Shown here piece by piece: positions 7,768 to 13,510 of a stretch of 15,266 nucleotides of DNA. The stretch is from an uncultured Eubacteriales bacterium (GTDB lineage Bacteria > Bacillota > Clostridia > Christensenellales > Borkfalkiaceae). Location: contig URMT01000037.1 of assembly GCA_900549005.1 (NCBI GenBank), positions 1 to 15,266 on the forward strand. Reading direction: 5' to 3'. Numbering within the stretch: position 1 is the stretch's first letter; the number at the start of each line of letters is the position of its first letter. The notes beneath the pieces are model-generated. The model had not been told where the DNA came from. It did not search any database and worked only from the letters and a program-made list of their open reading frames with translations. Both the position numbers and the translations under genes were made by a program.

Positions 7768-7808
7768 CCTTCGGCGGCGCGAGTACATTTACCCCGCGCC
7801 GCCGAAGG
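7768..7808. repeat. Perfect GC-rich inverted repeat after the DnaD-like gene
   Basis: A 14-bp perfect stem (7768-7781 with 7795-7808) with a 13-nt loop, starting 12 nt after the stop codon. On the plus strand no T-run follows. On the minus strand an interrupted T-rich tract follows. It probably protects or helps end the dnaD-like transcript together with the next hairpin. Confidence 0.7.
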
Positions 7809-7828
7809 CCGCAAAACGGACGCATATT

Positions 7829-7850
7829 GCACGGCGTCGTGCGGTTTTTT
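7829..7850 (+). terminator. Intrinsic terminator of the DnaD-like gene
   Basis: GCACG-gcgt-CGTGC stem (7829-7842), two extra G-U wobbles at the base, then six T (7845-7850). The stem is short, but the T-run is clear and the place is right. Confidence 0.65.
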
Positions 7851-7932
7851 GCTCCTCCCCTCAAATGCAGGCGCGGCTACAAAACTTTGCAATAAAAAAT
7901 TGTTTTTTTAGCTTTTACAAGCGCGTTTTTGA

Positions 7933-7961
7933 TTGACAACGACTATTGTTTAACATATAAT
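7933..7961 (+). promoter_or_regulatory. Consensus promoter of the tRNA-Thr gene
   Basis: TTGACA (7933-7938), 17-nt spacer, TATAAT (7956-7961): a perfect match in both boxes. A/T-rich DNA lies upstream (7880-7920), as in promoters with UP elements. Transcription would begin near 7968, about 41 nt before the tRNA. Confidence 0.88.
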
Positions 7962-8008
7962 ATCAAAGTAATCGCTTGCGGCGGCAGGTTGCACGATTTT
8001 ATGTTTAT

Positions 8009-8084
8009 GCTGTTATGGCTCAGCAGGTAGAGCACGTCCTTGGTAAGGACGAGGTCGCGGGTTCAAATCCCGCTAACAGCTCCA
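8009..8084 (+). tRNA. tRNA-Thr (anticodon GGT), CCA encoded
   Basis: All four stems pair. The acceptor is GCTGTTA (8009-8015) with TAACAGC (8074-8080). The D-arm is GCTC/GAGC, the anticodon stem CGTCC/GGACG with loop TTGGTAA, and the T-arm GCGGG/CCCGC with TTCAAAT. Anticodon GGT at 8042-8044 reads threonine ACC and ACU. The discriminator is T8081 and the CCA end is encoded at 8082-8084. A single-gene unit between its own promoter and terminator. Confidence 0.97.
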
Positions 8085-8120
8085 AAAACGAGCGGGTACT
8101 TTGAGTGCCCGCTCGTTTTG
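8085..8120 (+). terminator. Intrinsic terminator of the tRNA-Thr gene
   Basis: A long stem directly after the CCA: 8085-8099 pairs with 8105-8119 (15 bp including one G-U), loop of 5 nt, A-run before and T-run after, so it could work in both directions. The 8121-8241 stretch after it holds no gene or convincing promoter. Confidence 0.9.
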
Positions 8121-8241
8121 TAATTACAGAAAAAATATATACCCTCCGCGCAAAAGCACTCTGAGGCCATACGGCGTGCAGAATATTTTTTCGGAGATGG
8201 CGTTTAATCACATCGACGAATAAGTTTTTTCGGTGAAGTTT

Positions 8242-9777
8242 ATGACGAAAGACAAAAAACTGTATATAGTCTCCGCCGTTCTCGCTTTCGGCTACGCGGC
8301 GGAATTCTTCATAACGGGCATATTCATCTTTATGAATATGTATTACACTTTCGAGGCGATGCCGTTCATACTTTCGGCAATCGCCCTTCTTCCCCTCATA
8401 TTTGCCATAATCAACATATTCATTTTTGAAAACAGCCGCCTTTCGGTTGCCATAATTGCCGCTTCTGTAATAATGGCCGTGGGTCACTTTCTGTTTGCGG
8501 CATACGTTCTTTCCAAACTCACCTTTCTTTTGATAACGGGCATACCCGTATTTATAGTTCTGGGAATAGTCGGCGCGTTCCTGTTTATGGTGCTTGCCTA
8601 CCCAAAACTGAAAAAGGTCGGCAAAAGAATTTCGGTGGCTGTGCTGAGCATTGTGATTTTCTTTGTGAGCGTGTTCGGCATTTTGAAACTGAACTTCTTT
8701 TACTACACTTCCGACGGCATGGTGTTTGCCGTCGAGGACGAATATCAGATTGCCTGGTCAACCTCCGTAAAATCGACGGGCAGCGTTACGGTGAACGGCA
8801 AAACCTACTACGATATGTCGAACGGCGAAAACCGCGTTTCCACCCTTCATAAGGTAAGCGTGCCTATGAGCGAGCTCGACAATGCAAAGAGCTATACTCT
8901 GAGTTCCACACCCGTATATTCAGAGGCGGCATACCTCTCTGTCAGCGGAAAAGAGCGGCAAAAAACCTATTCGTTCCGCCCCGCAGACTCGTCTGACGGG
9001 TTGCAGATTTACAACATAAGCGACAATCACGAAGTTTTAAGCGGCGCCGCAAACGCCGGCAGATACTTCGGAGACGACCTCGATATACTTATACTAAACG
9101 GAGACAACATAAACGACGTTTCGTCACTGTGGCAGATTTCGCTGATTTACAAACTTGCAAGCCGCATAACGGGCGGCGAGCGCCCCGTAATTTATGTTCG
9201 CGGCAACCACGAGTGCAACGGCAGATATGCCGCCGATTTGCCCTACTACCTTCCGGGCAAAGACGGAAATTTATACTACACCACTACGCTCGGCGGCGCC
9301 TTCTTTATGGTGCTGGATACGAACTGCGATATGTCAGACGAAAATCTTCTGATTACTCCCGCGGCAAATTTTGAAGAGCTGAGGCGCGAACAGACGGAAT
9401 GGCTCAACGCGCAGACCTATTTCGGCGGAGACTGCGATTACAGCATACTGCTCGCTCATATGGCGTTCCCCCTTTCGGACTACGAAAGATTCCCAGAATG
9501 GACGGAAGAACTTACGGCGGCAACCGACGGCAGATTCGACGTGTGCATAAGCGGACATTCGCACGTGCTGGATTATGCCGAGGCGGGAACGGAGACGAGG
9601 ACGAGCTATCCCGTTATACGCGGCTCGATAAGGAGCAACCGCCGCACGAGCGGCGAGGGCGTAAACCCATTTGAATTTACAGGCACGGCGATAGAGTGCA
9701 CAGGCGGCAATATGAACGTGAAGTTTACAAACAGCAACCGCGAAGTTTTGCAGGAATTTACGATAGAGCTGAAATGA
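8242..9777 (+). CDS. Membrane-anchored extracytoplasmic metallophosphoesterase
   Basis: A 511-residue protein with two parts. Residues 7-152 form about five hydrophobic helices (roughly 7-34, 40-62, 67-90, 94-120, 130-148), which would leave the C-terminus outside. Residues about 160-250 look like the fibronectin-III-like front domain of purple acid phosphatases. Residues about 253-511 are a calcineurin-like phosphoesterase with the full metal-binding set: SDNHE (Asp261, His263), NGDNIND (Asp288), RGNHE (Asn322, His323), LAHM (His406) and SGHSH (His439, His441). It likely hydrolyses phosphate esters outside the membrane; substrate unknown. I chose ATG 8242, with GGTGA 5 nt upstream. A GTG at 8233 in frame has no ribosome binding site. 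Its gene converges on the HtrA gene, and the two share a terminator. Confidence 0.85.
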   Translation: MTKDKKLYIVSAVLAFGYAAEFFITGIFIFMNMYYTFEAMPFILSAIALLPLIFAIINIFIFENSRLSVAIIAASVIMAVGHFLFAAYVLSKLTFLLITGIPVFIVLGIVGAFLFMVLAYPKLKKVGKRISVAVLSIVIFFVSVFGILKLNFFYYTSDGMVFAVEDEYQIAWSTSVKSTGSVTVNGKTYYDMSNGENRVSTLHKVSVPMSELDNAKSYTLSSTPVYSEAAYLSVSGKERQKTYSFRPADSSDGLQIYNISDNHEVLSGAANAGRYFGDDLDILILNGDNINDVSSLWQISLIYKLASRITGGERPVIYVRGNHECNGRYAADLPYYLPGKDGNLYYTTTLGGAFFMVLDTNCDMSDENLLITPAANFEELRREQTEWLNAQTYFGGDCDYSILLAHMAFPLSDYERFPEWTEELTAATDGRFDVCISGHSHVLDYAEAGTETRTSYPVIRGSIRSNRRTSGEGVNPFEFTGTAIECTGGNMNVKFTNSNREVLQEFTIELK

Positions 9778-9808
9778 TTTGCGGCAACTATACCACATAA
9801 AAAGCGTT

Positions 9809-9839
9809 GCGGGCGCGGCAATAATGCCGCGCCCGCTTT
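9809..9839. terminator. Shared terminator between convergent genes
   Basis: Perfect 12-bp GC-rich stem (9809-9820 with 9825-9836), loop ATAA, followed by TTT on the plus strand. On the minus strand the stem is followed by AACGC and then five T. It can end both the phosphoesterase transcript and the HtrA transcript. The rest of 9778-9903 shows no gene. Confidence 0.85.
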
Positions 9840-9903
9840 CAATACCCGCGGTTCCCGCTCCAACGGAACAATCCAAGCCGACGGAACTTGCGAACCGATA
9901 TAT

Positions 9904-11322
9904 TTAAATCTGATGGAAGTCTGACTGTACAAGCGTATGCGAAGACGTTGTAACCGTTTCGCCGTCGCGCTCTACCACGAAGGAAACAGAATCGCCCGCA
10001 CGCAGAGTAAGCGCTATGTCTGAAAGGTTGAACGTGCGCGTTATAGCCTTTTCCGTGCCGTTTACCACAAGCGATTTTATCACGTCGCCCTGCTTCAAGC
10101 CGATGGCGTCGGCTATCGTGTCGGCGTTGACCGAATAGACGTTTACGTTTTCAGTAATCTCGCCGTAACCCGTCGAACTGTCGTAAACATACTTTGCTCC
10201 GCTGGACGTCACGTTTATGCCGAATGTGATTGAATAAGCGTCGGTCGTGGAATCGTCGCCGTCGTTTGCATAGTGAATGATGTTGTCCGCCGTGCCTGTC
10301 ACAATTTCGATGGGTACGGCATAGTTGATGTTCTGGTCGTCGGTATTGCCCGCATTTGTTATGCCGATGAGCTTACCTTCGGAATTGAACAGGCCGCCGC
10401 CCGAATTGCCGCTGTAAATCGGGGTATCTATCCTCAGCGAACGGTAGGCGCGCTCAATGCCGTCTATGCTCAGAGTTATCTGCTCGTTTTCCGTGCTGAT
10501 AACGCCCTGAGTTACGCTCAGTCCGTTGCCTTCGGGGTTTCCTATGGCTATCGCCGTCTCGCCAACGTGATAATCGTCGGCTATGTCAACCGCCTGTATA
10601 TTCTTGTTTATCGCCTTAATATCTTCGGTGGGTACTTTGAGAACGGCTATGTCGCTCTCTACCGAGCCGCCAACATACTCCAACTTTATGCCGTAGTCGC
10701 CGTAATCGTAAGAAGTGTATCCGTCGCTGCCCCTGCCGCTTGCGGTGGGCGAACCGTCGCTGCCGTAAAGATAGCCGTAAATGGCGCGGGCTATGTTCGA
10801 GCCTCCGTTGCGTTCGGTATTTGCCTCGGCGAGATATACGACGTGATAGTTGGTTATAAGATAAGTATACCCGTCCTCTATCTTGTCGATGTCGTAAATG
10901 ACGGCAGCACCCGTGTATACCGATGAATCGTAGCCGACAAACATATTGAAGTCGTTATACTGCGGCTTGACAAATTCTGCATAGATTTTCAAAGTCGATT
11001 GCAGGCAGTAAGCCACGGTCGAAGAAGTATCGGGCGCGCTCACCGTCATATATTTTTCAAGAAATTCAGCATATGATATATTGTCGCCCGTCTGTTCGAG
11101 GTATTCGTTGTACAAATCTTCCGCCGTTACTCCGTCGGAGCTGTTCGGCACGGTGAACGTGCTTGTAGAACCGTCTGAATAATATACGGTATAGACACCG
11201 TCTGTCCCCGATTTTGTGATGCCGGTAACATACGTCTGCGAAGAGCACGCGGCAAAGGCAGGAACAACTGCAATCGTGGCCGCGCAAAGCAAAGCTATCG
11301 CCACTTTTTTCGCCGTTTTCAT
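9904..11322 (-). CDS. HtrA/DegP-like serine protease, probable lipoprotein
   Basis: Secreted trypsin-like serine protease of the HtrA family, expected to act in protein quality control at the outer face of the membrane. The N-terminus is a signal peptide (KTAKK, hydrophobic core, then AFAAC); Cys26 would be the lipid-modified residue, although Phe at -3 of the lipobox is not ideal. Residues 42-58 hold a YSDGSTSTFTV-type segment seen in clostridial surface proteins. Catalytic triad: His160 (TNYHVV), Asp224 (ESDIAVLKV), Ser307 (SGNSGGG). A Gly/Ser/Tyr-rich loop (about 185-212) lies between His and Asp. The C-terminal 100 residues contain a divergent PDZ-like domain (ADAIGLKQGDVI). Length 472. 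AAAGGAG lies 7 nt before the ATG. It has its own transcription unit, with no regulatory partner visible. Confidence 0.9.
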   Translation of the reverse strand: MKTAKKVAIALLCAATIAVVPAFAACSSQTYVTGITKSGTDGVYTVYYSDGSTSTFTVPNSSDGVTAEDLYNEYLEQTGDNISYAEFLEKYMTVSAPDTSSTVAYCLQSTLKIYAEFVKPQYNDFNMFVGYDSSVYTGAAVIYDIDKIEDGYTYLITNYHVVYLAEANTERNGGSNIARAIYGYLYGSDGSPTASGRGSDGYTSYDYGDYGIKLEYVGGSVESDIAVLKVPTEDIKAINKNIQAVDIADDYHVGETAIAIGNPEGNGLSVTQGVISTENEQITLSIDGIERAYRSLRIDTPIYSGNSGGGLFNSEGKLIGITNAGNTDDQNINYAVPIEIVTGTADNIIHYANDGDDSTTDAYSITFGINVTSSGAKYVYDSSTGYGEITENVNVYSVNADTIADAIGLKQGDVIKSLVVNGTEKAITRTFNLSDIALTLRAGDSVSFVVERDGETVTTSSHTLVQSDFHQI

Positions 11323-11408
11323 AATAGTTCTCCTTTAATGCAAGCCGTTTATTACGCTTGCTTTATTATCCGAATTTTACCTGCAATTTATTGACTTTGC
11401 GTTACGGT

Positions 11409-11438
11409 TTTATGAACATTTTGCAAAAATTGGTGCAA
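11409..11438 (-). promoter_or_regulatory. Possible promoter of the HtrA-like gene
   Basis: On the minus strand, TTGCAC (11438-11433), 18-nt spacer, CATAAA (11414-11409). It is the best match in the gap between the upstream terminator and the gene, but weak; the A/T-rich region offers other weak -10 boxes. Confidence 0.25.
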
Positions 11439-11451
11439 ATTGTCTTTCATA

Positions 11452-11489
11452 AAAGTACGGCGCGCACGGCCGTCAGGCCGCGCGCGCCG
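11452..11489 (-). terminator. Terminator after the ABC-exporter remnant
   Basis: A 14-bp stem with one A-C mismatch (11489-11476 with 11471-11458), 4-nt loop, followed on the minus strand by TACTTTTATG. It ends the MATE/ABC-remnant transcript before the HtrA promoter region. Confidence 0.65.
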
Positions 11490-11500
11490 CAATTAAATAT

Positions 11501-11893
11501 TTATGCAAACTGGCTGTTGTAAAGCGCGGCATACGCGCCGCCCTTTTTAAGAAGCTGTTCGTGCGTGCCCTGTTCGGTTATGTTGCCGTTGGCCATATAC
11601 AGAATGACGTCGGCGTCTCGCGTTGAAATGCGCACTTCGTCAACGGCCTTATAAACCTTTTTTACACTCTCTTCCTCGTGGTTGAAAGCCTTTATTATAT
11701 CTCTGCCGGTGTAGTACTCTTCGGCTATACCCGTAAGGCGGGCGATTGCCTCCTGCCTTTCCGAGGCCGCTATAAGATTCTTTTTGGATACTATTTTTAT
11801 GATGACCACGGCAATTGCCATAAACGCAATGAATATGAGCGCGAGTATTATACTATATGCTATTTTTATTGTAAACGACAGGACACAAAAAAT
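11501..11893 (-). pseudogene. ABC exporter remnant: internal TMD piece fused to NBD tail
   Basis: The frame is open from 11893 to the TAA at 11501. Its first part (one hydrophobic helix, then ERQEAIARLTGIAEEYYTG and DIIKAFNHEEE) matches the middle of the membrane domain of BmrA-type ABC exporters. After AVDEV the sequence jumps to RDADVILYMANGNITEQG followed by a GTHEQLL...YAALYNSQF tail, the extreme C-terminus of the ATPase domain. Walker A, Q-loop, signature and Walker B are all missing, so some 300 or more residues have been deleted in frame; the N-terminal membrane helices are gone too. The first ATG (11819-11821) has no ribosome binding site. The remnant begins right behind the MATE stop codon on the same strand. 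It is best read as a decayed gene. A short expressed peptide cannot be excluded. Confidence 0.85.
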
Positions 11894-11903
11894 TTAAAAT
11901 TTT

Positions 11904-13268
11904 TTATGCACCGCCGTGCAGCCCGTGTTTTTTGACTGAATCCGAAGGAGCGCGCCTTGAAATAAGGTAAAGAATTACCGCGGCAACGGCCGCCACTATT
12001 CCCTCTGTCACTGGGTAGGAAAGCCACACGCCCGTAAGCCCCCAAACCGCCGAAAGCGCAAACGCGGCAGGTATTATAACCACCAGCCCCCGCAGAAGCG
12101 ACACTATGTGCGCGGGTAGCGGCTTTTCTGACGAGGTGAAGAACGTGCAGGTTATTACGTTGAATCCCACGAAAGGTATTGCCGTAAAATACAGGCGCAT
12201 ACCCTCGGCGGCGAGTTCGGCGAGCAAAGCGTCTTTGTCCCTGTTGAAAACGTCGGCAATCTGGCCTGCAAAGAAAAATATAACGGCATAAACTATGACC
12301 GAGAATATAAGCGCCGTTATGAGCGCATATAAAAGGTAAGATTTTTCCTGCCCCCTTTCACCCTCGCCGTGGGCGCGGCTTACAAGCGGCTGAACGCCCT
12401 GCGCTATGCCCGTGAACACAGAGGCAACCACCAGCGATATGTTTGCAACCACGCCGTAAGCCGCAACGCCCGTGTTGCCGCTTATATCAAGTATAATAAA
12501 GTTGAACACCAGAATTACAATAGCCGAAGACAACTGCTCGACGAGCGAAGGAAAGCCGAGGGCAAAGTGGACGCCCATAGTGCGCGCGTTCGGCTTAGCT
12601 TTTACAAACTTGAAATTATTCTTTCTGCGCACAAGGTGTATGCAGGACACGCAGACGCCTATTACGGGAGCAAGCCCCGTGGCAAAAACTGCGCCGAACA
12701 TTCCCATTTTGCAGGGGAATATAAATACCCAGTCCAGAAGAATGTTCGAAAGACTGCCCGTCACGGTAGAAGCCATTGCAAGGCGCGGCGCCCCGTCGTT
12801 GCGCACGAAGCACACCAGCACGTTATTGAGCGTGAACGCGGGCGAAAACAGCAGAAGTACCCTTAAATATATCTCCGTCATTTCGTACGTATATTGGTCC
12901 GCACCGAGAAGACATGCAATATTACCCGAAAGGAACACGCCGATAAGCACGAAAATTACAGAAAATGCCGCGGCAAGGTATAAGGTATTGGTAAATACGG
13001 CGTTTGCCTTATCTTCTTCCCCCTTGCTTCTTAAAACGGAATATCTGGTTGCGCCGCCCATTCCGAGCATCAGCCCCGTTCCGTGAATGAAGTAATAGAT
13101 GGGTATGGCGAGGTTGAGCGCCGAAAGCCCGTATGTGCCAAGGCCCTGCGATATAAAATATGTGTCTGCCAGAATATAGCACGACATAGCAATCATAGCA
13201 AGCACGCTGAAAGGCACGTACCTGAAATATTCCTTTAAAACAGTTTTGTCGCGCAGTGCACCATTCAT
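11904..13268 (-). CDS. MATE-family multidrug efflux transporter
   Basis: A 454-residue integral membrane protein of about 12 hydrophobic helices in two related halves, typical of MATE (multi antimicrobial extrusion) pumps, which export cationic drugs in exchange for Na+ or H+. Family features include the first helix segment FSVLAMIAMSCYILADTYFI, GLGTYGLSALNLAIPIYYF, and the second-half repeat GFPSLVEQLS...FTGIAQGVQPLVS. It resembles the MepA-like subgroup. I chose ATG 13266-13268, preceded by GGAG at 5 nt, giving MNGALRDK. An in-frame TTG at 13346 would add 26 non-hydrophobic residues that overlap a leader hairpin, so it is rejected. It has a strong promoter, a structured leader, and the ABC-exporter remnant directly downstream. 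Substrate cannot be read from sequence. Confidence 0.93.
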   Translation of the reverse strand: MNGALRDKTVLKEYFRYVPFSVLAMIAMSCYILADTYFISQGLGTYGLSALNLAIPIYYFIHGTGLMLGMGGATRYSVLRSKGEEDKANAVFTNTLYLAAAFSVIFVLIGVFLSGNIACLLGADQYTYEMTEIYLRVLLLFSPAFTLNNVLVCFVRNDGAPRLAMASTVTGSLSNILLDWVFIFPCKMGMFGAVFATGLAPVIGVCVSCIHLVRRKNNFKFVKAKPNARTMGVHFALGFPSLVEQLSSAIVILVFNFIILDISGNTGVAAYGVVANISLVVASVFTGIAQGVQPLVSRAHGEGERGQEKSYLLYALITALIFSVIVYAVIFFFAGQIADVFNRDKDALLAELAAEGMRLYFTAIPFVGFNVITCTFFTSSEKPLPAHIVSLLRGLVVIIPAAFALSAVWGLTGVWLSYPVTEGIVAAVAAVILYLISRRAPSDSVKKHGLHGGA

Positions 13269-13287
13269 AAAATCTCCGTTAAACCGC

Positions 13288-13350
13288 AAAAAAATAAAGC
13301 GCAGGCAACTCCGTATCTGCAAAAGGCCTAACGATACGGAAGCCAACGCT
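13288..13350 (-). promoter_or_regulatory. Candidate transcription attenuator in the MATE leader
   Basis: In the leader RNA an 8-bp perfect stem (TCCGTATC 13340-13333 with GATACGGA 13317-13310, 15-nt loop) is extended by GGC/GCC (13344-13342, 13306-13304) and AGCG/CGCT (13350-13347, 13301-13298). A U-rich tract (TTTATTTTTTT, 13298-13288) follows, and then the ribosome binding site. This is the layout of an intrinsic terminator placed between promoter and gene. GCCGC upstream of the stem could pair with GCGG after the U-tract as an alternative fold. A 24-codon reading frame (TTG 13353 to TAA 13279) spans the hairpin and could be a leader peptide, but its ribosome binding site is poor. No known riboswitch class was recognised. 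Confidence 0.5.
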
Positions 13351-13390
13351 CAATTTACCCGGCGGCAAAATTTATTTATTGTTCTTTTAG

Positions 13391-13419
13391 ATATTATCAA
13401 AAAAGGGCTGTATTGTCAA
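13391..13419 (-). promoter_or_regulatory. Strong promoter of the MATE gene
   Basis: Minus strand TTGACA (13419-13414), 17-nt spacer, TAATAT (13396-13391). Perfect -35 and good -10. Transcription start predicted near 13384, about 115 nt before the MATE ATG. Confidence 0.8.
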
Positions 13420-13454
13420 CCCGAATTATATAATTTTTGAGCCCATTGACTATT

Positions 13455-13486
13455 AAAAAATGCGGGCGACAATATGCCGCCCGCAT
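13455..13486 (-). terminator. Terminator of the surface-protein gene
   Basis: A 9-bp perfect stem (ATGCGGGCG with CGCCCGCAT, 13486-13478 and 13468-13460), 9-nt loop, followed on the minus strand by a run of six T from 13460 to 13455. It lies 25 nt after the stop of the Ig-like surface-protein gene. Confidence 0.88.
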
Positions 13487-13510
13487 TCTATCTGAAAGTC
13501 GTACAATCAA

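Noticed and set aside
8020..8487. A 155-codon minus-strand frame ending in GFEPATSSLPRTCSTC
   Set aside because: The end is the antisense of the tRNA-Thr gene; the GFEPATSSLPR string is a well-known artefact of translating tRNA genes backwards. The rest is the complement of the phosphoesterase gene.
9841..9903. Possible small gene or RNA between the convergent genes
   Set aside because: No frame with a ribosome binding site and no stable fold beyond the terminator.
10273..10926. A 217-codon plus-strand frame opposite the HtrA gene
   Set aside because: Antisense to a clear protease gene with complete triad; no ribosome binding site or family seen.
11887..11905. A/T palindrome after the MATE stop as terminator
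   Set aside because: The stem is only A-T pairs with no G-C core, so a working terminator is unlikely; the convincing terminator lies at 11452-11489.
13311..13339. MATE leader as a known riboswitch (guanidine, THF, preQ1, yybP)
   Set aside because: None of the conserved core sequences of these classes was seen; it is kept only as a generic attenuator candidate.
13269..13346. N-terminal extension of the MATE protein from TTG 13346
   Set aside because: No ribosome binding site, non-homologous residues, and it overlaps the leader hairpin; ATG 13268 has GGAG at proper spacing.
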